Source: Setaria digitata (taxonomy: Eukaryota > Nematoda > Chromadorea > Rhabditida > Setariidae). Taken from it: a stretch of 11,951 bases of DNA. Made by a program: the position numbers and the translations under genes. Below are positions 1 to 8,856 of the stretch, one piece after another; the first letter of the stretch is position 1, and each line of letters starts with the position of its first letter. The stretch is from positions 1-11,951 of the forward strand of contig RCAB01000937.1 of NCBI GenBank assembly GCA_003640385.1. Reading direction: 5' to 3'. Under the pieces are notes generated by a model. The model saw only the letters and a list, made by a program, of their open reading frames with translations, did no database searches and had not been told where the DNA came from.

Positions 1-2320
1 AGTCTCCGAAAGATATGTCCCTGTTGCAACTTTGCTTAATAATAGTTGAATAACTTAAAAAAATACAAATGAAATTCTTTTCCTCGAGGTTTCAAATTGC
101 AAATTCTATTGATGTATATTCTCAAGTTAGACCACAATTAAGAAAACAAGTTTAATTACTCTCTGTTTATTTTTTCAAGATTTGGTTTAGTGATTCTGTT
201 TTTGTGGAATGTATAGTTTAAAGCAGAGGTGATCTATGACTTAACTAATTTTTGCATCATTATTGAACTGTATCAGAAAATATCCATGATGAAGTAATAA
301 TGTATAATTTAGAATATGATTACAAATCGATTATTTATCAAGATAAATGACCTTATGTAGCTAATATTTTTTAAAATTACTAGATATAATAGTATTCTTT
401 GTTAGCTTTCAAGTATTTCGGCGAATGGTCAAGCTCACACTAAATTTAACATACAATTAAGCATGTATCAATCAGTTCCTTTCTTTTTGTAAGTTCTATT
501 TTTGTAGAATGATACCTTCGAATGGTTTTAAAATCCCATGCTTGAGCAAAATTTTATCAGTTTATTCCTTCACTTTAGCCGTTTCACTTTACGTTCCATT
601 TGTCATTTATTGATTGGACTATTTGAAAATCTTAATATAATATCATTTCTTTCCTTGCTGAAAATAAGATAAATTAAAATAAATTATTCAGACAAATTAT
701 AAAAGTTAGATAAAATTAGTTTAAAACAAGCGAAATATTTTTTGCAGTATGCTTTGATGCATTTTCATTAAATGCATACCGCTATGCATTGCATATTATT
801 TCTGTATATGATATGACACAAGTGGCGAGGCTATTATAACATTTGATATTCTAATGAGATCTTTTATCTTTTCCAAAATGAATATCTACTTGATCATATC
901 AGTATCAAATAACTGATAAATGTTAATTGATTAAATTAACACAGTTCAAGCAATATATTTATTGAGTGTAAGGTATTATCTAAGTAATGTAATAATTCAT
1001 TGGTTGTATGTTTTGTTATAATGTTACACTTATTACAGAAGGTTTATATATTAAGTATAAGAGATAGGCAGTATCTATCATGATGTTATTATCATTAGAA
1101 CGAGCTTTTAAATATTTTTTTTTTTTGTCATTTATTAAGTCAATATAGCTTTAAACAATTGAAAAGTGAGTGGAAATCTTTAAAATTTTAAAAACAATCC
1201 AAATGATTAAGTATTTTAAAAAAAAATGCGAAAAAAAAAAGATAATAAATTAATAATTTCCAGTTAAGATTTTTTCAAAGAAATATGTTCTCTTTTTTAG
1301 AAAATTTTCATATGAATATTCCGATAAGAATTACAATCTTTAGCGAAAAAAAAAATGAAACAAATTGCGAATAACAAAAACAAACTTATTTTTAAATAAT
1401 TAATGACTTAGTGAATAATCGATAACTTTGAAATTACATGAATAAAAAAATACTTTCGTTTTCTTGCAACTGGAAAAATTTTTAACTTTCCTACAAGTGG
1501 TAGTGTTCGTAAATGCTTGCAGTACGTTTAACTTTGTTTCATTAAAGAACACTAAATTATTTATACCAAAAATCATCTGTTTCTTATGAATTCTACGCTT
1601 GGTAGATTTAATAAATCAAATATTACAAGCTTTTGAGCTTTTTTTAATTGTTCCATCAATAAGGATTCATAATTTCATGAGAATTCTTGCAGTGACTATC
1701 TTCTTTTTGGCCATAACTAGAAAAATTATATATTTAATAAAAAAAAAAATATTTCTTTAAAATCAAATTTCAAGCATCCATTGCAAAGCAAATAATCTAA
1801 CTAGTTTTATTGGCAATAATTCATGTTGATTACGTATACGCGATATTTAATAGTACCAGATACTACTAAAATATCATGTTCAGAAATATTAGAAAATAAT
1901 TCGCTTTTTATCAGTGATTTTAAAAATAAATATTAGCAGACTAATTAAATATGGAAAAAGCTACCTAGATGCAGTTCACACACACACGCAAAAGCTTCAT
2001 TTGGATGCATTAAAGTCAGCAAAAAAAAAAAGAAAAAGAAATTCACAAGTGAACTCGTAGGCTTTGCTTACTAATAGTTATTTCATGTAGACGAAAATCG
2101 ATTAGCGACCTTAGCTTTTATTGGATTTAACAAAATTTTAAAGAAAAAACGTTGCATATTTTCAAATTAGCGAAGAAATTAATAGCAATAGAGAAAAAAA
2201 GAAAACCATCCAGATCAAAAAATTAGGATCATTGTGTACAATTCAAATATATATAAAAATTCCTGCTTCAATATAAATCAGAATTAACATGCAATTTTCA
2301 AATCTCGAAATGCTGTAATT
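1..2320. other. AT-rich non-coding stretch, no gene seen
   Basis: I see no exon-like island here on either strand: open frames are short, and composition is uniformly AT-rich. It holds scattered A and T runs (for example near 1117-1127, 1219-1240 and 2020-2036), a short CA run at 1977-1987, and a cluster of three ATGCAT words listed separately. It may be intergenic or a long intron. The phrase CTTTGCTTA(A/C)TAATAGTT occurs near both 31 and 2062, which may be chance in such DNA. Confidence 0.5.
757..789. repeat. Cluster of three ATGCAT palindromes
   Basis: The six-base palindrome ATGCAT occurs at 757-762, 772-777 and 784-789, that is three times in 33 bases, followed by a partial copy (TGCAT). 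ATGCAT-like words are known cores for POU/octamer-type factors, but nothing else here marks a promoter, so a regulatory role is only a guess. Confidence 0.3.
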
Positions 2321-2321
2321 T

Positions 2322-3146
2322 TTTAACTCATTTGAGGAAGGCAATAAACTATATCGTTTATTAGTACTTCTACAAAGAATTCCTGGGAAAGAAGAGCAAC
2401 AAGAAGTAAGACTCAAAATCAATAACGTTCAATAAGTGCTCCACCCAATGAAGAAATGTTTTACGTTATTTTAGATGTAAAACATAAACAATCAAAGAAC
2501 TGTGTCGTATAAATTTTCCCACACATGGATTTCCTTTCTTCATCTCATTCCAGAAATAGTAAATAAATCTGCTTCTTTGCTTATAGATCAATTAAACAAG
2601 GCATTCATGAAAATACTACTGCACCATCCGATGGAGCATTTAAAAAAGAAATAAATAATTTTCCGGGAAAACTAAAAGTTTTTAATTTGTTCAAAGAAAT
2701 TAATGGCAGTTAGAAGTTGATGATTTGATCAAAGAAATGAATGTAAGAATTGAAATTAGTCCGTGCTTAGTTCACAAAAAAAAATATTACATTTTACTAA
2801 GAAGAGAAAAACAAATTAATAAAGCATCTAATTTTCTGGAGATTTCAACATGTGCGCCATTAATAGAGATTTCGTTGGCACTCAGTCTGGTAATTTTGCT
2901 CAACTTCTGGGTATTAAAAGTACTTTGCCGAAACTAACCGTATAAACAGTTAGTTAATGGTGTAATTCTAAACAATTGACTTCTTCCAAGCAGAGATTCA
3001 TTGAAAAATTGCTTTTGCCATTTAAACTATTAACCAAAGATACAGTGCCATTAGCCGTACTCTATAAAGCATGCGACCCAAAAGCTGATGGATGTTCCGT
3101 GATTATTCATCCTTTATTTATCTTCTCGGAAACACTGTTACTGTGA
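2322..3146 (+). pseudogene. Decayed coding region, possibly a retroelement remnant
   Basis: Several plus-strand stretches read like protein but switch frame every 60-190 bases. They are 2322-2435 (contains LLVLLQRIPGKEEQQE), 2435-2512 (PPNEEMFYVILDVKHK), 2481-2654 (57 open codons, contains LLIDQLNKAFMKILLHH), 2651-2710 (NNFPGKLKVFNLFKEING), 2716-2937 (DDLIKEMNVRIEISP) and 2958-3146 (62 open codons). Continuation of sense across overlapping frames is what indels in an old gene would leave. In the last piece, QRFIEKLLLPFKLLTKD followed by ACDPKADGCSVI loosely resembles the RFI...PL..LLKKD and CDAS..G.GAVL motifs of Ty3/gypsy RT connection and RNase H domains, but about 30 residues expected between them are missing. 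No start, LTR or intact domain is visible. It could instead be a fast-evolving gene with introns, or chance. The gypsy link is weak. Confidence 0.3.
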
Positions 3147-3712
3147 CAAATTGTGTAAAGAATTTTTTTGCATTTCGTTCTTCGATATGATTGAAACTGC
3201 ATTTGAAAAGAATTATTATGATAAATAGATAGAAATGATATAATTTGGAGATGGTTAAATTTTGCTCAGCTATTTTGGCAATTGCATTTAAACAATTGAA
3301 CATTATTAATTTAATTTTTAGCTTGTAATTTGAATGGATTAATCAAAATTGCAAATCTCATATAGATATGTTTCAAACTCTAAATAGAAAATAATTTAAT
3401 TACAAGGAATAAAACATAGTATTATATCAAAAATTGTCGCCAATTAATTAGCATACTTATTTTGTAAGCAGGAAAAAAAATTTTTATGAATAAATTTGAA
3501 AATTTTTCTTACAACTCATTACCATAATTCAAAAAAAAATTGTAAAGAATTGTACTTGATCCGCTCAAGAGAATATTGTAGAAGAGAAAAAATAAAATTG
3601 TTTCTCGCATTGACGGAAAAATTCATACCAAAGTTACATGTACCACAGTATGATTTAAACATATTAACTTTCTGCTCGACCAATAGTTACGATTTATTAG
3701 TTCTATTCTCAG

Positions 3713-3852
3713 CAACAATCATACTGTACAACACCGCTCATGTTATTTGTTGATTCGCTTATTATTGCTACTCTTCATCTCGACATCACTTGGACGGCGA
3801 TAATTTTTCCGCATTATATTTTCTGCGTCTTCGGAAGGGACATTTTGCAATG
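3713..3852 (+). CDS. Possible exon of a membrane protein
   Basis: A clean acceptor (TTCTATTCTCAG, ending at 3712) opens a 140-base frame of 46 codons plus two bases, closed by a possible donor (CAATG, then GTAATT from 3853). An ATG lies inside at 3740. The peptide is hydrophobic and aromatic (DSLIIATLHLDITWTAIIF, then PHYIFCVFG) and would form a membrane segment. The order L-x-L-D, then W, then a P with aromatics recalls TMEM185/TMEM60-type membrane proteins, but the likeness is short and I give it little weight. Without splicing the frame stops at TAA 3854-3856. No matching neighbouring exon was found: the next acceptor at 4163 is phase-compatible but soon meets a stop. Two other open frames overlap this stretch, so it could be chance. 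Confidence 0.25.
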
Positions 3853-3958
3853 GTAATTTTTGTTTCGCGGAATGTTGATTCTGAAGTATATTCTTCTTAT
3901 CCTAATTTATTGTATATAACAAAGAGAAATCAGGTCATTTTTTCTTTCAATACATTTC

Positions 3959-3984
3959 TTTTTTTTTTTTTTTTTTTTTTTTTT
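3959..3984. repeat. 26-base T run
   Basis: An uninterrupted run of 26 T lies about 180 bases upstream of the GC-richer island. It may be a simple repeat, or the reverse of a poly(A) tail left by a retroposed sequence on the minus strand; no such sequence is recognisable next to it. Confidence 0.8.
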
Positions 3985-4163
3985 GTGATATTGGAGTAAA
4001 TTTTGCACAAAAAAATGTGTAACCGAAATAAATAATATTGCTGTTTTATAAATTGTTTCGAGCACAATTTAATAATAATAATATAAGGCGCTACAACTAT
4101 TTTCTTTTTTGTTGTTTTAAAGTGTACAAATTAAATGTACAACGAATTTATAATTCTTATCAG

Positions 4164-4417
4164 TTTTAGCGTGAAAATTCGTTGGCAGCCCGCTTGTCAG
4201 AGGCGGAGAGGAGTTGGAAAAACTAGCCCAAAATGATATGGAGAAGGAGGAAAGCAGTGAAGTGGTGGAGGAACCGGCACCTCAACAACCGGCATTTAAC
4301 ATCCAAGAGGCAAAGTGGGCTCTTCTGCCAGGTGATGAAGGAGAAGGCTGAGGTGTCGGTGGCACCAAGGAAAGCAAATGGTGTGGAACTGGAAAGAGCA
4401 TTTCGCGAACTGGTTAT
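4164..4417 (+). CDS. Upstream exon-like block of the zinc-finger locus (interrupted)
   Basis: The block begins after a good acceptor (TTCTTATCAG, ending 4163) and ends at a near-consensus donor (GTAAGTTATT from 4418). It is far more GC-rich than its surroundings. The frame starting at 4175 gives an acidic, proline- and glutamine-bearing stretch (MEKEESSEVVEEPAPQQPAF from 4238) but ends in TGA at 4349-4351. From about 4330 another frame becomes the protein-like one (VAPRKANGVELERAFRELV), as a one-base insertion or two-base deletion would produce. If the TGA is ignored, the first frame meets the donor in phase 0 and continues in the frame of the next exon. So this is either a 5' leader/upstream exon of a working short gene, or part of a longer gene now broken. 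Confidence 0.4.
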
Positions 4418-4517
4418 GTAAGTTATTACTTACAGTAATTCATTTATAAATGAATAATGTTATAAGAATTTGGATTTTCTCAAACTCTATGCTATAAAAT
4501 GATTTATATGTTAGCAG

Positions 4518-4692
4518 ATCGAAGACAATAGCGATCTGGTTCCAGCTGTGTAAGAAATGCTAATTGCGGCAGAATCAGAAGCATTTCAGCCTGCGAATGT
4601 TCAGGAACTTCCGGAGCAACTTCGGAAAGAGTTGCAAGCACCACAAGCAGAGCCCTGCACTATTGTTCGGGAAAATGAACACATCAGTATTG
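4518..4692 (+). CDS. Middle exon of the zinc-finger locus; possible start at 4557
   Basis: Bounded by an acceptor (TTAGCAG, ending 4517) and a consensus donor (GTAAGTTTTG from 4693). The exon frame is open apart from TAA at 4551-4553, just upstream of ATG 4557-4559. From that ATG it encodes 45 residues rich in E, Q, A and P (for example QELPEQLRKELQAPQAEP, then CTIVRENEHISI) and ends in phase 1. That phase matches the next exon exactly. Higher GC and biased amino-acid content support coding. The TAA means that a longer protein joined from the upstream block would be truncated here, whereas a protein starting at 4557 would be intact. Confidence 0.45.
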
Positions 4693-4866
4693 GTAAGTTT
4701 TGACTTCAAAAAAAAAAAAATACTTCAATTTTTAGGTCTGTTTTTAAAAGTCTAGCTTTATTTTTTTACTAAGATCAATGTTGCTTGGCAAACAAAGTAG
4801 CAGTTGTAAAAATTGATTAACAAACGAGAAATTTTATATATTTTTAATATTGAGTTCAATTATTAG

Positions 4867-5064
4867 TGTGCGGCATCTGCAGCAAGCAGTTCAGGTCAGT
4901 GAAAGAGTGGCGAATCCACGCATCAGGACTTCGTAAGGAGGATGGTAGGTATACAGCCGAGCAAAGAACCGCAGCAGTAGAAACAAACGTCCTCGATTGG
5001 TGTCCGACGGTTTCTGCTGCCGTACTGAGAGAGTAGTAAAGTTTCTAATATCTCTACATTTAAG
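4867..5064 (+). CDS. Exon with half-intact C2H2 zinc finger, stop at 5034-5036
   Basis: Follows an acceptor (ATTATTAG, ending 4866) after a 174-base intron and joins the previous exon in frame (G + TG = Val). The frame reads VCGICSKQFRSVKEWRIH, which is the first part of a classical C2H2 finger: C-x2-C, an aromatic residue, then the first His 12 residues after the second Cys. The second zinc-binding His is missing at the expected distance (ASGLRKEDG follows), so the finger is degenerate or of a variant type. The frame then runs through TAEQRTAAVETNVLDWCPTV to TAG 5034-5036. A further consensus donor (GTAAGTATT from 5065) and acceptor (GTTCTTTCAG ending 5172) suggest an intron in the 3' untranslated part. 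With the ATG at 4557 the product is 101 residues. Single fingers preceded by acidic/proline-rich sequence occur in regulators and in the N-terminal parts of some non-LTR retroelements; I cannot choose. Confidence 0.45.
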
Positions 5065-5172
5065 GTAAGTATTACTTCGAAGCTTAGTTTTGAAACAAAA
5101 GAAGAATTAATTTAGTGGAAATGAATAAGTAATAATCTCATAGAATTATTGATAAACGAATCGTTCTTTCAG
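5065..5172 (+). other. Probable intron downstream of the zinc-finger frame
   Basis: 108 bases with a consensus donor (AAG then GTAAGTATT) and a consensus acceptor (GTTCTTTCAG). It lies past the TAG at 5034-5036, so it would sit in the 3' untranslated region, or the transcript belongs to a longer gene whose frame is now broken. The block after it (from 5173, containing CAGGCCCGGGTTAG) has no useful open frame. Confidence 0.35.
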
Positions 5173-5235
5173 GCCAGTTGAAATTTTTATATTACCAGGC
5201 CCGGGTTAGTGTTATTTTTGAAGTGAATAACTCAG

Positions 5236-5440
5236 AAAAAAAAAAAAAAAAGTTAAAAGAAAAGAAAGAAAAAATTAAAAAAGAGGGAAGAAATAAAAAA
5301 AAAGAAAAAAATTAAAAAAAAAAAAAAAGGAAACAATAAAAAAATAATTATAATAAAAAAAAGAAATAATAAAAAAAAAAGAAAAATAAAAAAGAGGAAA
5401 AATTTTAAAAAAAAGGATTAAGTTTGAGAAAAAAAAAAAA
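5236..5440. repeat. A/G-rich low-complexity tract
   Basis: About 205 bases almost wholly made of A with scattered G and occasional T (words such as AAAAAG, AATAAA, GAAAG), starting with a run of 16 A at 5236-5251 and ending with 12 A at 5429-5440. No coding sense. It looks like an expanded and mutated poly(A)/microsatellite tract. Confidence 0.8.
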
Positions 5441-5662
5441 TTTATCTTTTTTTAAATAATTTTTTCTCTACAGTAGTGCAACTGAATGCTGATAATGTGA
5501 TGTTAATAATATATTGTCTTTAAGAATAATAGATTGTGTACGGTAGTCAGCATTGCAGCGAAATTTTAAACAATCTTGAAACTGCTGAATTCTTTGACTT
5601 TTTAGACTGTTTCATGCTTTGAGCATCAAAAAATGGGTTTGATTCAAAATTCAGTTGCGCTG
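5441..5662. other. Spacer between A-rich and T-rich tracts, no gene seen
   Basis: Some 220 bases of more mixed sequence. It contains an acceptor-like TTTTTTCTCTACAG ending at 5474 followed by TAGTGCAACTGAATGCTG, but no open frame of note follows. It would be the loop if the flanking A-rich and T-rich tracts paired in RNA. Confidence 0.4.
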
Positions 5663-5785
5663 TTTTTTTTCTTTTTTTTTTTCGTTTCATACTTTTAACA
5701 TTTTTGTTTCAACTTACCTTTTTTTTAATTTTTTTTTTTTTTTTTTTTATCCAGTGTTGTTTTTTTTTTTTTCGAATTTTTTTTT
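5663..5785. repeat. T-rich low-complexity tract
   Basis: Consists mostly of T runs (for example 5729-5748 and 5760-5772) broken by short mixed words. It is the complement in composition of the A-rich tract about 220 bases upstream. Confidence 0.75.
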
Positions 5786-6249
5786 GTCGTTAATGTTATT
5801 TAATCTCTAGAATTTTTGCTTTTTGTTCCACTATTTTCTTGCTAACTTCGTCTTTCAAGTTTTCTTGCAGTTTGTTAAAATTGTGTTTTGCTTACATGAT
5901 AACATTTATTCATTTTTTTTGAAATTCATGACTACTGACTGCAATATTGCTGTTTTTTTTCATTATCATTCATGAAGTTTTCAGTTCCTTATGAACTAAC
6001 TGTTGGATACATTGTAAATTTATAAGAATTCTTTCATTGAGACATTTCTCTTTGCCTGGCTTTGAAGAGCTATAGCAATTACGAGAAGGTTTTTTTCGCC
6101 ACTAATTTCTGAAAAGTTTATGCCATTTTCTCATAGAAGGTGATAAATTTTGACCGCAACTGACTAATGGGAATGGATTGCTTTTTTTTTTGTCATATTT
6201 TTCCTCTTTTTGTCGTAATCATATGTAATAATTTCTACTTTTGACTGTG
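5786..6249. other. T-rich non-coding stretch, no gene seen
   Basis: Pyrimidine-rich on the plus strand, with repeated T runs and words such as TTTTTGTC. Frames are open only through runs of Phe/Leu codons. Probably intronic or intergenic. Confidence 0.4.
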
Positions 6250-6797
6250 TTAATTTATTGCATGCTTTCTGTATAATTTTTTTCTCCTGAATCTATTCTT
6301 TTTGCTAGTTCTATTAATCAGTAAATGTCCTAATTTTATCCAATGCATGCTTTTTTATTACTTATTGCATATTTTTGTTTTGTTATTTGGCTGCTCATTG
6401 TATGCTCCCTAGCCAAATAATAACGAACTACTTTTTCTTGCAATTGCACTTACTGTTACTAGTTTTCTTAATCAGTTAAATTTTTTAATTTTGTTCATTA
6501 CATTCATTTTTTTTTTGTCACTTACTGCATATGTTTGTTTTGTTATATTTTTAATAAGTGTCCTAATTTCATTCATTTCACGCTTTTTGTCACTTATTGA
6601 ACGTGTTTGTTTCGTTATTTTGACTACTCATTGCATGCTCTCTAGCCAAATTCTGTTGTCATTTGAATTTATTGCATGCTTTTTACATAATTTTAATTGA
6701 GTACACTTTGTCAGTTTTATTAATCAGTTAAATGTTTTAATTTTTTTTCACTGCATACTTTTTATCACTTTTTGCATATTTTTGTTTTGTTATATAC
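6250..6797. repeat. Degenerate tandem repeat, four copies of a 75-105 base core
   Basis: A core beginning TTAATCAGT(T)AAATG and running through CACTT.TTGCATAT to TTTGTTTTGTTAT recurs at about 6313-6418, 6467-6550, 6551-6652 and 6719-6797. Copies 1 and 3 share a tail, CTCATTG(T/C)ATGCTC(C/T)CTAGCCAAAT (6393-6418 and 6628-6652). A leader, AATTTATTGCATGCTTT, precedes copy 1 (about 6252) and copy 4 (about 6666). Copy starts are 154, 84 and 168 bases apart, so units have gained or lost leader and tail pieces. An open frame at 6491-6700 is a by-product of this T-rich array and not a gene. Confidence 0.65.
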
Positions 6798-7235
6798 TGT
6801 AAGTAACTTTTAGCAATTTCAATTACGCCTTTTCCATATCAACTAAACTAAGCTAAGTATTGCATTTTCTGACTGCTCTTCTAAACAAGCAAGTTTCATT
6901 ACCATTAACTGCTACTGTTTTTTTTTTTTTTTTTTTCAGTAGTGAACATTAATTTTATTTACAGAAAAATTAAAATTTTACTGATAATTTGTGCGCATTC
7001 CACTGAAAGTAACTAACAATATCATCGGTCGCATTAGGTATAATTGGTTTGAAGACATTTTGAGATGTTAATTTGAATGCAGCAACAAATTTAGAATTGT
7101 AATCTTTCTTCATTGGATTTTGCGTTAATTTGACTATTCATGTTATTAATTATTCGTACGCAACGTTTAATTTTGTTCGAATTAACAACAAATAAAAAGT
7201 AAACAAATTTAATTTACTGACCTGATTATTGTTTC
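6798..7235. other. AT-rich stretch with strong acceptor-like signals, no exon assigned
   Basis: Holds a run of 19 T at 6918-6936 directly followed by CAG (6937-6939), which would be an excellent plus-strand splice acceptor, and a second acceptor-like TTTTATTTACAG ending at 6964. Neither is followed by a convincing open frame. It may be intronic sequence leading to the exon-like block at 7274. Confidence 0.35.
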
Positions 7236-7273
7236 ATGAAATTATCACAAAATAAGAAGTCATATTTTTACAG

Positions 7274-7418
7274 TATTTCACGCGAACAGCTACGTGAAAC
7301 AATGGAAACAGCTAGTTGGCTTACTTCACAGGTATCAACGTCAGTTTTATTTGGCGTTTTACGATTAGCAGCAATATACAAGCATACTTTAAAAAAGTTA
7401 TGCTTATTATTAGCATTA
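7274..7418 (+). CDS. Possible exon, unrecognised
   Basis: A strong acceptor (CATATTTTTACAG, ending 7273) and a good donor (GCATTA then GTAAGTTTGC from 7419) enclose 145 bases that are open in one frame: one base completing a codon and then 48 codons, ending in phase 0. The peptide has a charged start (SREQLRETMETASWLTSQ) and a hydrophobic amphipathic continuation (VSTSVLFGVLRLAAIYK). I do not recognise it. Read without splicing, the frame opens at ATG 7236 and runs to 7436, 66 residues. GC is higher than in the flanks. No partner exon with matching phase was found: the acceptors at 7898 and 8039 lead quickly to stops. It may be a lone decayed exon. Confidence 0.3.
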
Positions 7419-7530
7419 GTAAGTTTGCAATTATAATAGTGAAAATTTTAATGATATGTCGAGAATTATTTTATTTAGTCATTGATGGAAATTTTAGGGA
7501 AATCATAGGAAGATAAAGTTTTATATTCAT

Positions 7531-7626
7531 ATGAATAAAATATTTAATCAAAGGAAACTTGGTGGTATGCTTGTGATTAAGACGCTTAATGTAGATGGAG
7601 CTGATAAATACATGATAACGAGATAA
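7531..7626 (+). CDS. Small open frame, 31 codons, unrecognised
   Basis: ATG to TAA encoding 31 residues with a protein-like mix (contains NQRKLGGMLVIKTLNVDGAD). No ribosome-binding or promoter signal is visible, and the length alone is not significant. It sits between the possible exon at 7274-7418 and the broken coding-like region downstream, so it may be another fragment of the same decayed sequence. Confidence 0.15.
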   Translation: MNKIFNQRKLGGMLVIKTLNVDGADKYMITR

Positions 7627-7954
7627 TTGACAGTGGCTTTTCTAAAAAAATTTAAAGACGTGATAAATTCGTAAATACAATATTATTGCAATTAAGTTGT
7701 TAATGATAAATTCTAATTAATTTATATGAGATTGGCCTGACTAAAGAATTGCTGAAAAATTAATTGCAAATAATGAGCGAAACTTATCAGTTATTAAATA
7801 GATTGCTATTTAAAAAAAAAAAAAGAAGAAGAAAAAGTTATTTTTATAGGATATTTTAAAAAAGGTCGGCGTTGAGCAAAGAAATCTTAACTTTTCAGTT
7901 TTGATATTTGTTTAAAGATAGCTAACTTGCTATTTATTATACATTAAGTTTTAG
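7627..7954. other. AT-rich stretch, no gene seen
   Basis: Contains A runs near 7811-7824 and an acceptor-like AACTTTTCAG ending at 7898, but no supported open frame on either strand. Confidence 0.4.
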
Positions 7955-8856
7955 CAAGAAGTAACAATAATTATTAGCAACATTTGGCCAATGAATTTGG
8001 TCAAGAGTATGCTTGAATTGCTTTAACTTGTTTTAACAGGTGACTTCTTTTAATTGACTTCGACTTGTTTTAACATCAAATGACCAACTTTTCCATAAAT
8101 TACGTAATGCTAGTCGTTGAAAGAATTTTGATATTGCTATGCTAATATGTGCTGGAAAACTAGGAGAAAACACCGAAAAGGTATGATTAAAAGCTGCTTA
8201 ACAAATTAGTCGCTGTTTCTCATTGCTTTTAGCTTTGTGTATGACTTCATTATTGGCTCATTCTCTCAGATGGCAATAAAAGATGCAAGAAACAATATCT
8301 GAATTGATTAATGCTTAAGCAAGCCAAAACAAAGGTTTGTTTGATCAAAGTGGTTTTTAACAAATTGTTTCATCAAAAACAGTACCGTTATGGTTCAGTT
8401 CCGGAAGATAATATCGAATGAGGTTGAAATTCGTGAATTCATAAAAGCAATTCACCATTGTATTTGGAATGTGTTAACTGATGACAAAAATCTTCGTACT
8501 TTTTCTATTTGAAATATTGAAGAAGATTAATCAACTTTCTCTTTCAGACTTCTACCACTTTTAACAAGAAATAGAAAAGAGTAAAAGAGGAAGTTTTAAT
8601 TTTATTTCCGGCACCAGTAACCTTAACGTCATTGCTTATCTTAACAAAGAAGCAAGTGTAGTAGTTAGTTAATCTAATGAAATTATCTCATCGACTGTCG
8701 ACTAGGATTCAGCTGAATTGAAAAATATCCGCATTTGAAGTGTATCAGCAAGAGCGATTAGGAATTATACCCGACATTGTTTTACTGAAAATTAGTAATT
8801 TCAAGAATGAAAATGGAGATACTTGGATTCCTTATTGTCAAATTCGATCCAGTTGA
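7955..8856 (+). pseudogene. Second region of broken coding-like fragments, identity unknown
   Basis: Short open plus-strand segments with protein-like content follow one another but are split by stops and frame changes. They are 7955-8026 (NIWPMNLVKSMLELL), 8058-8117 (VLTSNDQLFHKLRNASR), 8121-8186 (NFDIAMLICAGKLGENTEKV), 8390-8512 (40 codons from ATG, contains NEVEIREFIKAIHHCIWNVL), 8565-8672 (SFNFISGTSNLNVIAYLNKE) and 8722-8856 (QQERLGIIPDIVLLKISNF). The stop between the second and third lies in the same frame, as a nonsense change would. I cannot name a family. Possible sources are an old mobile element, a DNA transfer from an endosymbiont, or exons of a diverged gene; none is shown. Individually such fragments could arise by chance at this composition, but their density on one strand is suggestive. 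Confidence 0.25.

Noticed and set aside
2842..2938. GDFNM in an open frame, like the GDFN motif of LINE endonucleases
   Set aside because: The following residues do not match the endonuclease family and no other motif of it is found nearby.
3118..3303. Minus-strand open frame of 61 codons
   Set aside because: No splice signals or coding bias beyond AT-rich codons; it partly overlaps the better plus-strand reading at 2958-3146.
3790..3999. Plus-strand open frame ending in a long Phe run
   Set aside because: The C-terminal part is the 26-base T run read as Phe codons, and no ATG lies at the start given; a different frame there has better splice signals.
6491..6700. Plus-strand open frame of 69 codons rich in Phe, Leu and Ile
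   Set aside because: It lies wholly in the T-rich tandem repeat, its hydrophobic content follows from T runs, and the frame is not kept between repeat copies.
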